Source: an uncultured Ignavibacteria bacterium (GTDB lineage Bacteria; Bacteroidota; Ignavibacteria; Tepidaquicellales; Tepidaquicellaceae). Taken from it: 53,374 bases of DNA. This document shows positions 41,893-50,726 of the stretch, piece by piece. The DNA lies in assembly GCA_937974175.1 (NCBI GenBank), contig CALJIG010000010.1, positions 1 through 53,374 of the forward strand, given 5' to 3'. The notes beneath the pieces were generated by a model. That model saw only the letters and a list, made by a program, of their open reading frames with translations, searched no databases and was not told the origin of the DNA. Numbering within the stretch: position 1 is the stretch's first letter; the number at the start of each line of letters is the position of its first letter. Position numbers and translations under genes: made by a program.

Positions 41893-43248
41893 CTATTTGA
41901 CTTCTTTTAAATGTGTTATAATGTACTGAGCAACTGCTTCTGCCTCTTTCGGCTTCAATCCCTGGTTCGGCATTGCCGGATAGTCAGGATTTACTTTTAC
42001 CGGATTGTAAATAAAAGCTGCAAGTTTTTTTACATTATCATTATACTTTGGAACTGTCTCTTTATACGGAGGACCTACTAACTTCTGGTCAAACTTATGA
42101 CATGCAGAGCACTTTGCATTAAATATTTCTTCACCGTTTATGCCAGTATCAACTACTGCAACTTTATTGTGCTTCTTCTCATACTCTTCAGCTAAAATGT
42201 GAACTTTGTGAAACTGTTCTTTTAGAGCTGCATTTATCGCAGAAACATCTTTGAGTGACATCAAAGAAAATGTTGCTATCATAAGATAAAACATGGCTCC
42301 GGAATATTTAATTTCAGAATTTCTTATAAGTGCATATAAGAAATTGGCTGTAAGTAATATCGTTCCGAGAGCAAGCGCTCCAATTATGAACAACGAAGAC
42401 GAAAATGCATGAGTGTGATAAGTTAGAAAACTCGCAAGAAATAAAACAGGTAAAATAATAGTTGAGTAAAAAGCGAGTGAACCTGCGAATTTCTTCACAT
42501 AAGCCTTATAATTATCACTTCTGTCTTTAATTCCGCCCTGCCATCCGAAGAAGTAGAATAAAACTGCTATTCCTGTAAATGCCAGTGATGCGCAGATAAA
42601 AAACAAGAAATTTATTAGTACAGGGATTGAGAATAAGTAAATTATTGGTGAAGCATGTTCCCAAGCTGAAGGATTAGAAATTAAAGTTGTGCCGCCTACA
42701 AAAAACAATGATGCAACAATTAAACAAACCAATCCCCAGCCGCCGAATGTAGATTTAACCTGTTTCAAACCGGCTTCGTATTCTTTCACTTCTTCAGGAA
42801 TCTGGCCTTCGTGTTTATCACTTTCAATAACTGATTTTAATGAATCAACAACTTCTTCAATATCAAAATTTGATTTATATTTATAAACCAGTGTAATACC
42901 CAGGTAATACAAAATAGTAGAAACTATCATAAGCCCCACTACTGCAGTTTTTGTCTCATACATGAACTGCATATAAACAAATGTTGCAGAGAGAACCGGT
43001 ACAACACCCAGTCCGAGCCCGACGCCTTTACTGAAGATAAGCTTGTCTAAAATATCACAGGCAAATCTGTAGTAAATTGTTCTTCTGTTGTTCTTCCCTT
43101 TACGGTTAAAATAAACGGAAAAAATTGTTCCGCCTATGGTAGCACCCATGTATGGAAGAAACAGTGCAAGCGAAATGAACAGCACAAACTTCAATACCTG
43201 AAGATGTGTGTCGTTTGCCGGTATTACGATTTCGTTAAGAAAATCCAT
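41893..43248 (-). CDS. polytopic membrane protein fused to a C-terminal cytochrome c domain
   Basis: The 451-residue protein has about eight to nine hydrophobic helices in residues 15-340. A short linker and a monohaem cytochrome c domain follow: CSACH at 380-384 binds haem, and M426 in YPAMPNQ is the likely axial ligand. The domain ends AEAVAQYIITHLKEV, as in class I cytochromes c. It is last in the operon, 22 bp after ctaB. CoxB here has no fused cytochrome domain, so this protein may supply electrons to CuA from a membrane anchor. No known family is recognised for the membrane part. Confidence 0.8.
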   Translation of the reverse strand: MDFLNEIVIPANDTHLQVLKFVLFISLALFLPYMGATIGGTIFSVYFNRKGKNNRRTIYYRFACDILDKLIFSKGVGLGLGVVPVLSATFVYMQFMYETKTAVVGLMIVSTILYYLGITLVYKYKSNFDIEEVVDSLKSVIESDKHEGQIPEEVKEYEAGLKQVKSTFGGWGLVCLIVASLFFVGGTTLISNPSAWEHASPIIYLFSIPVLINFLFFICASLAFTGIAVLFYFFGWQGGIKDRSDNYKAYVKKFAGSLAFYSTIILPVLFLASFLTYHTHAFSSSLFIIGALALGTILLTANFLYALIRNSEIKYSGAMFYLMIATFSLMSLKDVSAINAALKEQFHKVHILAEEYEKKHNKVAVVDTGINGEEIFNAKCSACHKFDQKLVGPPYKETVPKYNDNVKKLAAFIYNPVKVNPDYPAMPNQGLKPKEAEAVAQYIITHLKEVK

Positions 43249-43270
43249 TAATAAATCCTTTCAAAAACTT

Positions 43271-44167
43271 TTATAGTATTTTTACTAATTTATCTATTGA
43301 AACTGATGTTATGATTACCAGAGTATAAATATTTATACGTACAAATGTGTTGAGCAAACTTTTTTTATCTGCAGGTGACTTAAGAAATTTATAAGATTCA
43401 TAAATAAACCATACAGATAATGCGAATATCAATCCGCCAGTTATATCATAATTTAAAATTCCTGAAACAGGAATTAATAAAGCAACGCTTACCGTCGGCA
43501 ATATCCAGAAGAAAGTAATTTTCTTTAACTGCTCTGTAGAAAATTTACTTTTCAATGTAGGATAACCGCCTTTTTCATAATCGTCTCCGTAAATCATCAC
43601 TAAAATCCAGAAGTGAGGAATCTGCCACATGAACATATACAGTGCAAGAATCCAGATGTTTGGATTCAATACATCTGCGCCGCTGGCAACCCATCCTGCG
43701 ACAGGAGGTAAAGCTCCGACTAATGCCCCGGGAATGATTGCAAACGGAGTCATTTTTTTCAGCGGAGTATAAATTCCGTTATACCAGAATAATGTTACAA
43801 GCCCGACTATTAAACACTCAACATTCGAACCTGCAAGAATTACTATACAGCCTAAAATTATTATAGCAATGGAAACAACGAATGCAGCACTTCTTGAAAT
43901 TAATCCGGCAGGTATCGGTCGTGATTTCGTTCTATCCATTAAGATATCGGAATCTGATTCCTGAACCTGATTCAATGCCGATGCACCGCAAGCTAAAAGA
44001 AAAATACCGAGCACAGGATAGATAATATCTGCGCCAAGCATAAATGAGCCTGTGATAAATCCAAGCGCGGTAGTGAGAGCAACGAAGAAAGTAATTTTCA
44101 CCTTACAAAGATCAAATATAACTCTTACTGCAGAGCTAAATGATGAATTGAATGAAGATGAAATCAA
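43271..44167 (-). CDS. ctaB: protohaem IX farnesyltransferase
   Basis: The 298-residue UbiA-type prenyltransferase has the first Asp-rich motif NQVQESDSDILMDRTKSRP and a second around YGDDYEKGGYP, and about nine membrane helices. It makes haem O from haem B for the neighbouring oxidase. A TTG at 44167 gives the start used here. The frame stays open for 22 more codons upstream to a TAA but offers no ATG, GTG or TTG there, so the true N-terminus is uncertain. Confidence 0.93.
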   Translation of the reverse strand: MISSSFNSSFSSAVRVIFDLCKVKITFFVALTTALGFITGSFMLGADIIYPVLGIFLLACGASALNQVQESDSDILMDRTKSRPIPAGLISRSAAFVVSIAIIILGCIVILAGSNVECLIVGLVTLFWYNGIYTPLKKMTPFAIIPGALVGALPPVAGWVASGADVLNPNIWILALYMFMWQIPHFWILVMIYGDDYEKGGYPTLKSKFSTEQLKKITFFWILPTVSVALLIPVSGILNYDITGGLIFALSVWFIYESYKFLKSPADKKSLLNTFVRINIYTLVIITSVSIDKLVKIL

Positions 44168-44243
44168 GTTCTCTTTTACAATTAATGCTTCTTTATGTGC
44201 GTTTGCTGTTTCGATTTTTTTTGTGAACTTTTAAAATCTAAAA

Positions 44244-45005
44244 TTATTTTTTTAATGTGTCTTTTCTTATTGCGTCGGGTGTCTGTTTCACCTTATTTGT
44301 ATCAGCTGTTTTCTTTGTAGTATCAACAGGTGTTGTTGAAGTTTTCAATGAATCTTTTACCCCGCCTGTATTTAATGAGTCAGTTGTTTTCTTTGTAGAA
44401 TCTGCAGCAGGTACTTCTTTTACCCATTTATCAAATTTTTCCTGTGAAACTACCATAAGAACTGCGTACATATATGAGTGATTCATTCCGCAATACTCTG
44501 CGCACGCAATATCATATCTTCCTTCGTGCTCTGCATTGAACCATAAGCGGTTCGTTTTACCGGGAACGGCATCTTCTTTTACTCTCATAGAAGGAATATA
44601 AAAGCTATGAAGAACATCATTTGCATAAATTTCCATCTTTATATTTTTACCTACGGGAACGAATAGTGTATCGCTTTTTTTCTTTGTCTCAGGATAATCA
44701 AACGTCCATTTCCACATCTGCCCGGATACCTTAATTACATATGCATCACCGGGAATATCTCTTATATTTTTATAACCCATGTATCCGTAAAAAAACATTA
44801 TCATTACAAGGATTGTCGGTAAAACTGTCCAGGTCACTTCCAGCGTAGTATTTCCATGAATGTTTTCAGCAACAGGATGTTTTTTTCTGCTGTACTTAAA
44901 GCAGAAGAATATCATTGCTACAGTTACCAGCAGCAATAAAATTATTGAGCAGCCGATAATGAACATCATTGTACCATCGGTTTGTGATATTATATTGGGT
45001 CTCAT
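44244..45005 (-). CDS. coxB: cytochrome c oxidase subunit II with CuA site
   Basis: The 253-residue protein has two membrane helices (about 12-36 and 58-76) and a cupredoxin domain. Its CuA ligands are complete: H133 in HSFYIPSM and C168, E170, C172, H176 and M179 in CAEYCGMNHSYM. It accepts electrons from cytochrome c in the periplasm. It does not have the C-terminal cytochrome c of caa3-type subunits. Residues about 200-253 are instead a Thr/Lys/Asp-rich low-complexity tail. It starts 2 bp after coxD. Confidence 0.95.
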   Translation of the reverse strand: MRPNIISQTDGTMMFIIGCSIILLLLVTVAMIFFCFKYSRKKHPVAENIHGNTTLEVTWTVLPTILVMIMFFYGYMGYKNIRDIPGDAYVIKVSGQMWKWTFDYPETKKKSDTLFVPVGKNIKMEIYANDVLHSFYIPSMRVKEDAVPGKTNRLWFNAEHEGRYDIACAEYCGMNHSYMYAVLMVVSQEKFDKWVKEVPAADSTKKTTDSLNTGGVKDSLKTSTTPVDTTKKTADTNKVKQTPDAIRKDTLKK

Positions 45006-45007
45006 AT

Positions 45008-45319
45008 TTATGGAGTTCTAAAAATTAAATCAAAAAATGTTAAACCAATCATGGTTGCAAAAATCACAATACACACTGCAATAAAAACTTTAAAAATCGG
45101 AGTATCGAATTTCACATGCATAAAATAATTTGCGACAAGACAAGTTTTAATAGTGGCAATAACAAGCGCAACTGTAAGTGTAAGCGAACCGAGATTTATA
45201 CCGGCCACTGAAACCGTAACAGCAGTCAAAGCAAGCAGTCCGAAGAATACCAGAACGTATATGCCGTACCCGTGTGAGTGTGCTGCATGTTCTTCTTCTT
45301 TATGTATATCTGTTTCCAT
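45008..45319 (-). CDS. coxD: cytochrome c oxidase subunit IV (prokaryotic type)
   Basis: The 103-residue protein has three hydrophobic helices (about 20-38, 43-65, 77-98) and the VALVIATIKTCLVANYFMHV segment typical of COX4_pro/CtaF-type subunits. The N-terminus is His/Glu-rich (HKEEEHAAHSHGYG). It helps assembly and stability of the oxidase. It sits between coxC and coxB. Confidence 0.88.
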   Translation of the reverse strand: METDIHKEEEHAAHSHGYGIYVLVFFGLLALTAVTVSVAGINLGSLTLTVALVIATIKTCLVANYFMHVKFDTPIFKVFIAVCIVIFATMIGLTFFDLIFRTP

Positions 45320-45361
45320 TTGTATAAAAAATTTATTTAATGTCTAATGTTATGATTACTA

Positions 45362-46024
45362 TTAATGAATTAAATAGAATAACGGGAAAAGGAAAATCCA
45401 AATCACGTCAACTAAGTGCCAGTACAATCCTGCATTTTCAAGCTTCTGATAATTATCATGGGTTATCTTATTTTTTTGAATCATCATCATAACAATACCT
45501 ATAAAAATCATACCTACTATAATATGTAATCCGTGAAGACCGGTCATTACATAATACAAGCCGAAGAATACAACTTCACCTTCGCTCATATCTGCAAGAG
45601 CAGGTCCTTTAGGGTAAATTCCTAAATGAATTTTATGCGACCACTCAAAATACTTATTAACCATAAATGCTGCTCCGCATGCCTGAGTGAACCATAAAAA
45701 TCCTAAACAAAGACCTTTATTTTTCCTTTGTAAGGCTACGATTCCAAGCACTACTGCACAAGAACTGGCAAGAAGGACAATTGTATTAATTGTTCCGATA
45801 TATGTATCGAGTTCTGCTGCTGCTACTTTGTATGCATCACTGTATATAAATCTATATGCAGCATAAAGGATGAACATTCCGCCAAAAAGCAGAACTTCAG
45901 TGAACAAAAATAACCACATGCCCATCTTAGAGCCCATATCATCACGATGAACGTGTTCTCCGACGTGAGCGTGCGCTTCATGTACATGCGCCTGGTGAAC
46001 GGCAATTTCAGAATCTTGAGACAT
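45362..46024 (-). CDS. coxC: cytochrome c oxidase subunit III
   Basis: The 220-residue protein has about five membrane helices and the subunit III blocks MGMWLFLFTEVLLFGGMF and GLHGLHIIVGMIFIG, ending LYWHLVDVIWIFLFPLFYLIH. The N-terminal 30 residues are strikingly His-rich (VHQAHVHEAHAHVGEHVH). It lacks the two extra N-terminal helices of seven-helix subunit III. Confidence 0.95.
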   Translation of the reverse strand: MSQDSEIAVHQAHVHEAHAHVGEHVHRDDMGSKMGMWLFLFTEVLLFGGMFILYAAYRFIYSDAYKVAAAELDTYIGTINTIVLLASSCAVVLGIVALQRKNKGLCLGFLWFTQACGAAFMVNKYFEWSHKIHLGIYPKGPALADMSEGEVVFFGLYYVMTGLHGLHIIVGMIFIGIVMMMIQKNKITHDNYQKLENAGLYWHLVDVIWIFLFPLFYLIH

Positions 46025-46068
46025 TTAAAATTTTTATTTTTCTAAAATTAAAAAAATTGTACTATCAA

Positions 46069-47724
46069 TTAATGACCGATTGAAGATTCTTTCAATCCTT
46101 CTCTGTCATAAGGTCCTTTTGTTATTACAGGAATCTCTTCAAAATTTTCCATAGGAGGAGGTGACGGAACAGTCCACTCTAATGTTGTTCCATCCCAGGG
46201 ATTAGCAGGAGCAATAGCGCCTTGTCTTAATCCTCTTAATAAATTTGCAAACATTAAAAGTATACCTGCAATCATTACCCATGAACCAACAGTAGAAATT
46301 ACATGGTATGTCTGAAACTCAGGAAGATAATCATAATATCTTCTCGGCATACCTAAATAACCTGCAATGAACATCGGGAAATACAAACCGTTGAAACCGA
46401 TTACAAAAATTATACATGAAAGCTTTGCAATTTTTTCATTATACATTCTTCCGAACATTTTCGGAAACCAGTAGTGAAGCGATGCAAAAAATAATATACC
46501 CATACCGCCGAACATCACGTAATGGAAGTGGGCTACAACGAAATATGTATCTGTTAAGTGGATGTCTGTGTTTAGTGTTCCGAGTACAAGTCCTGTTAAT
46601 CCGCCGATAGAGAAAACAAATATAAAGCAAAGTGTGTAAAGCATCGGTGCAGTAACTTCGATAGAGCCTCTGTATAATGATGCTACCCAGTTAAATACTT
46701 TTACACCTGTCGGGATAGCAACTAAGAATGTAAGAAGCGAGAAAATTACGTTTGATGTATCGCTGGTACCTGCTGAGAACATGTGATGTCCCCATACTAA
46801 ATAACCCACTAAAGCGATTGCAAGTGTAGACATTGCAATAGGAGTATAACCAAAAATCGGTTTACGTGAGAATGTTGCAATAATATCGGATACAACACCC
46901 ATCGCCGGAAGAATCATAATATATACTGCAGGGTGAGAGTATATCCAGAATAAATGCTGATAGAGTAACGGGTCGCCGCCAAGAGCAGGGTCGAATACTC
47001 CGATACCAAAAGTTCTTTCAAGAATAACTAATATCAGTGTTATACCGATAACGGGAGTTGCAAGAACCTGAATCCATGCAGTTCCGTAAATACCCCAGCA
47101 GAACAAAGGCATTTTAAAGAATGTCATGCCCGGGGCACGCATTCTGTGTATAGTTGTTATAAAATTTAGACCTGTTAATATAGAAGAGAAACCAAGAACA
47201 AATGCTGCAAAAACCGTGAGTGAAACATTAGTAGTTGTTCTTATGCTGTAAGGCACGTAGAATGTCCAGCCTGTATCAGCTGCACCGGTACCGGTAAATA
47301 ATGATATTAGAGCAATTGCTCCGCCAAATATATATAGATACCATGAAAGTAAATTCAGTCTTGGGAAGATAACGTCCTTTGCTCCGATCTGTATCGGCAT
47401 AATAAAATTACCGAACACTGCGGGAACACCCGGAATAATAAACAAGAATACCATTATAACTCCGTGAAGAGTAAATAATGTATTATATGTCTGGGGCTTC
47501 ATAATTGTAGCACCGGGAGTAAGCATTTCCAATCTCATCAAAAAGCCGAACGTCATGGCAGTTAAAAAGAAACCTATCATGACAAGTAAATACATCAGGC
47601 CGATTCTTTTATGGTCAACTGTTAACAGCCACGACCAAATGCCTTTGTGTTTACTTTCCTGCTTATAAAAGTCAACCAGTTTTCCCTTTGTTTCCACGGG
47701 AACTGCGATTGAACCATTAGCCAT
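46069..47724 (-). CDS. coxA: cytochrome c oxidase subunit I, A2-type haem-copper oxidase
   Basis: The 551-residue protein has about twelve membrane helices and all metal-ligand regions: H87 (TLHGVIM) for low-spin haem, H264 and the cross-linked Y268 in YSHPAVY (262-268), HH in WGHHMFSAG for CuB, and HFHYV near the end for the haems. YSHPAVY, in place of HPEVY, marks the A2 subfamily, in which the D-channel glutamate is replaced functionally by the tyrosine of YS. Its start overlaps sco1 by 8 bp. Confidence 0.96.
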   Translation of the reverse strand: MANGSIAVPVETKGKLVDFYKQESKHKGIWSWLLTVDHKRIGLMYLLVMIGFFLTAMTFGFLMRLEMLTPGATIMKPQTYNTLFTLHGVIMVFLFIIPGVPAVFGNFIMPIQIGAKDVIFPRLNLLSWYLYIFGGAIALISLFTGTGAADTGWTFYVPYSIRTTTNVSLTVFAAFVLGFSSILTGLNFITTIHRMRAPGMTFFKMPLFCWGIYGTAWIQVLATPVIGITLILVILERTFGIGVFDPALGGDPLLYQHLFWIYSHPAVYIMILPAMGVVSDIIATFSRKPIFGYTPIAMSTLAIALVGYLVWGHHMFSAGTSDTSNVIFSLLTFLVAIPTGVKVFNWVASLYRGSIEVTAPMLYTLCFIFVFSIGGLTGLVLGTLNTDIHLTDTYFVVAHFHYVMFGGMGILFFASLHYWFPKMFGRMYNEKIAKLSCIIFVIGFNGLYFPMFIAGYLGMPRRYYDYLPEFQTYHVISTVGSWVMIAGILLMFANLLRGLRQGAIAPANPWDGTTLEWTVPSPPPMENFEEIPVITKGPYDREGLKESSIGH

Positions 47725-48532
47725 TTGTTTTTTCCTCTATTATTAAATTTGTTTTTTTCTTTTTAAGAAAAAGAATACTTGAAAATATTATCAGAAGAAC
47801 TAAAATTCCACCTCCTGCAACTCTTGTTACGTTTAAAACATACTTCTTTGCATCCGGGCTGTAGCTGAAACAAAACTGAACTATCTTTGCAATCGATGTC
47901 CCTGTCTTTCCCTGCGAAGCTTCAAGTATTGCAAGCTTAAAATCAAATGGATTATAATCCGTTCCGAATAAATATCTTGTTATCTTTCCGTCAGGAGCAA
48001 CTGCCATAATTGCAGCGCCGTGAACATAATCATTTCCTTCTTTCTTAAAATAAAACCCTAATGCATCGCTGATCTTTGCAACGTTTGTGCTGTCTGCTGT
48101 CAGGAACCTCCATGCATTATCCGGAATTCCTCTGTTGATGGTTTTATAATAGTTTTCTTTCTTTTCATTACCCATCACGTAATTTTCCTGAGGGTTAAAG
48201 CTCACTGAAATTACATTAAAATCTTTACCTGGTTCTAAATCAACTTTATCAATTACATCTGCAAGGCCGTTTGAAAGCGGGCTGCATATTCCGGGACAAC
48301 GGAAATATATTAAAGAGATTATTGTTGGCTTTCCGTTTATAAAATCTTTTAAAGGTTTCGGCTCGCCTTTTTCATCAAACAGAACAATATCTAAAGGTAC
48401 TGTCTGACCTGTTTTTTCATATATGCCGACTTCTTGTTTAGGGGGTTCTGTATTGCTTTCATCAGCTTTTACAACTAATACATTTAACAACGAAACTAAT
48501 AAAAGCAAACATAGAATGTTTACTTTATTCAT
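47717..48532 (-). CDS. sco1: SCO1/SenC/PrrC copper chaperone
   Basis: The 271-residue protein has a signal sequence. Its thioredoxin-like domain carries copper-binding CPGIC (C79 and C83) and a conserved histidine in YVHGAAIM, and a C-terminal membrane helix (about 240-259) is followed by a Lys-rich tail. It delivers copper to the CuA site of CoxB. It is placed between the extra cytochrome c and coxA, as in Rhodothermus-type clusters. Confidence 0.93.
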   Translation of the reverse strand: MNKVNILCLLLLVSLLNVLVVKADESNTEPPKQEVGIYEKTGQTVPLDIVLFDEKGEPKPLKDFINGKPTIISLIYFRCPGICSPLSNGLADVIDKVDLEPGKDFNVISVSFNPQENYVMGNEKKENYYKTINRGIPDNAWRFLTADSTNVAKISDALGFYFKKEGNDYVHGAAIMAVAPDGKITRYLFGTDYNPFDFKLAILEASQGKTGTSIAKIVQFCFSYSPDAKKYVLNVTRVAGGGILVLLIIFSSILFLKKKKTNLIIEEKTNG

Positions 48533-48543
48533 GATTTCTTTTC

Positions 48544-49488
48544 TTATACTTTGATTGTGCTAAAAACGTTTTTAAGGTAAGTATAGAGCTGATTCCATTC
48601 TTCATCGGATAAATTAACAATCTCTGTTTTAAATCCGCCGACGTATGGGTCACTCATAATTAATTTAACCAAATCGTTTTTATTATCATTCCATTTCATA
48701 TTATCAGCGAGGAAATTTACTGCTCTCTGCTGATTTCTTACCTTACTCTTGAATAACATTGCCCCTGCATCCGTAGTGTTTGCAGTGATATCTGAATTTA
48801 CTTTCTTTATTAAACTGTCTCTTCCTTTATCATCACCAAGAACTTTTTGAATTGCTGTATTAATCGGAATTGTATTCGGCTGCTTAACACCTTGCGATAA
48901 GCTGTAAGCCTGGTCAAGTGTTTTTAAATCTTCCTGTTTAATAGCCGGATAATTCGGGTTCAGAGTTCTTATATAATTAATAATTGCAATTCTGTCTTCA
49001 GGCGAAATGTTTGCATAGCTGGCCATACCTCTGTTTGTAATACCTTCCTGCAAAGTTATATACATACCTTCGAATGTTGGTCCGTTTGTCCAACCGGAAA
49101 TCTCATGGAAATTCCTCGGCTTCGGATTTAAAGTTGCGCCGGCAGGGCCGTCACCTTTTCCGTCAGGTCCGTGGCATGGTGAGCATGTCGTTTCAAATAA
49201 TCCTTTTCCCTTAGCAATTAGCTCAGGTGTGGCAACAGATAATTTAAATACATCAACAGGCGGAGAGGTAATTCCCTTCTTCATCGCAATATCCCGCATA
49301 AATGCCTGAGCAGAATCCAATTGTTTAGGCAGTAAGTTTTTTGAGTTCATTGTGATGAAATCAATATTCTTAAAGTACATATACCCCGCAGTGATAATAC
49401 CTATTAAAACGAAAATATATATCACTCCGTAAAACGGAAGCGAGCTTTTTAACGTTGATGAATATTCTGAATTATTATCTTGTTCCAT
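48544..49488 (-). CDS. membrane-anchored monohaem cytochrome c in the ACIII/oxidase operon
   Basis: The 314-residue protein has one N-terminal membrane helix (about 19-37), then a class I cytochrome c domain with CSPCH (C102, C105, H106) in TCSPCHGPDGKGDGPAG and a probable Met ligand in GMASYANIS. Residues about 190-314 form an extra helical region with no recognised motif. ActE already exists as a fusion with ActD, so this is an additional electron carrier, possibly bridging complex III and the oxidase. Confidence 0.85.
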   Translation of the reverse strand: MEQDNNSEYSSTLKSSLPFYGVIYIFVLIGIITAGYMYFKNIDFITMNSKNLLPKQLDSAQAFMRDIAMKKGITSPPVDVFKLSVATPELIAKGKGLFETTCSPCHGPDGKGDGPAGATLNPKPRNFHEISGWTNGPTFEGMYITLQEGITNRGMASYANISPEDRIAIINYIRTLNPNYPAIKQEDLKTLDQAYSLSQGVKQPNTIPINTAIQKVLGDDKGRDSLIKKVNSDITANTTDAGAMLFKSKVRNQQRAVNFLADNMKWNDNKNDLVKLIMSDPYVGGFKTEIVNLSDEEWNQLYTYLKNVFSTIKV

Positions 49489-49515
49489 ATATTAAACTTA
49501 TTCTTATAGTATAAA

Positions 49516-50682
49516 TTATAATGTGAAATTTAAACCTGCTTCTAATTTCGGGTCTCCTACAGGTGTCAGATTTTCTTTTGATGCTTTCATTCCAAATACA
49601 ATCATTATTAATCCAGGCGCAAAGAAAAATATTCCAAGCTCCTGCCATCCTAATACCGGTGATTTACTGTATGTCGGCATTATCAGCCAGTAAAGATCAA
49701 GCATGTGCGCGAATACCATCCAGATGCTCATAATTTTTAATGTCTTCAGATTCACTTTTACGCTTCTTGGCAATAAAACTAAGAAAGGAATTACAAAGTG
49801 GATGAATAACAATCCCATTGAAACATACTGCCAGCCGTTATGCCATCTCATCATGTACCAATAGGTTTCTTCAGGAATATCTGCGTACCATATCAAAATA
49901 TATTGTGAGAATGCAATGTAGCCCCAGAAAATATTGAAGCCGAACAACAATGTTCCAAGTGAATAGAACTGGTCGTTTCCGAGTCTCGGGCTTAAGTATC
50001 CGTTTTCTTTTAAATGAATCGAAATGAATGTTACTATTGCAAGTGTGCATACAATTGTGCCCGCAAAATAATATACTCCGTAAATTGTTGAGAACCAGTG
50101 CGGCTCAAGGCTCATCATCCAGTCAATAGCTGCAATTGATAATGAGATAAAAAACAAAGGTGCAAATGCTACTGAGAGCTTAATATTTTTTCTTGTTAAA
50201 GCAGGGTCTTTGCTGGTATCCTGCTTCTTTGAATTTTTTGTAAAGAAGTAATAAAAAAGAAACCATACTAAAATACAGAATACAACTCTTATCATGAAGA
50301 AATTCATGTTCAGATAAGGCGCTTTTGCTTTTAAGATTGGATCATTAGCCACTGCTTCAGGATGAGTCCAGTGAAATAAATCATGCATTGAAAAAATAAG
50401 CGGCATAACTAAAATAACGAGCAGCGGAATAATTCCTGCAAGGAATTCGCAGACTCTTCTGAACGGAACGCTCCACGTTGCGCCGACAAGATACTCAAGC
50501 GCTGTAAGCGCAAGACCGCCGATACCGACGCTTGTTAAAAACATATATATCCAGAGATAATCAAAAGCCCCTCTTTGTTTATCAACTAAGAACGACACTA
50601 CAATGATTAGCAATCCTATGCCCGTCAGTAAGTAACCGAGCTTCGAAATTTTATCAGGTATTGGTTTATTTATTGATTCCAA
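49516..50682 (-). CDS. actF: alternative complex III subunit ActF (NrfD-like)
   Basis: The 388-residue protein has about ten membrane helices and the NrfD/PsrC-like fold of the ActF quinol:cytochrome c oxidoreductase subunit. Typical blocks are WIYMFLTSVGIGGLALTALE, ATWSVPFRRVCEFLAGIIP, HDLFHWTHPEA, SLEPHWFSTIYGVYYFAG and MRWHNGWQYVSMGL. It is paralogous to ActC. It lies 44 bp after the actD-actE fusion. Confidence 0.93.
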   Translation of the reverse strand: MESINKPIPDKISKLGYLLTGIGLLIIVVSFLVDKQRGAFDYLWIYMFLTSVGIGGLALTALEYLVGATWSVPFRRVCEFLAGIIPLLVILVMPLIFSMHDLFHWTHPEAVANDPILKAKAPYLNMNFFMIRVVFCILVWFLFYYFFTKNSKKQDTSKDPALTRKNIKLSVAFAPLFFISLSIAAIDWMMSLEPHWFSTIYGVYYFAGTIVCTLAIVTFISIHLKENGYLSPRLGNDQFYSLGTLLFGFNIFWGYIAFSQYILIWYADIPEETYWYMMRWHNGWQYVSMGLLFIHFVIPFLVLLPRSVKVNLKTLKIMSIWMVFAHMLDLYWLIMPTYSKSPVLGWQELGIFFFAPGLIMIVFGMKASKENLTPVGDPKLEAGLNFTL

Positions 50683-50726
50683 TGTTAAAAATTTTATTTA
50701 ATTTTCTTAATTGAAGTTTCTTTCAA

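Noticed and set aside
48544..49488. Calling the 314-residue cytochrome c ActE
   Set aside because: ActE is already present as the C-terminal half of the ActD fusion. This protein has a different C-terminal extension, so it is listed as an additional cytochrome.
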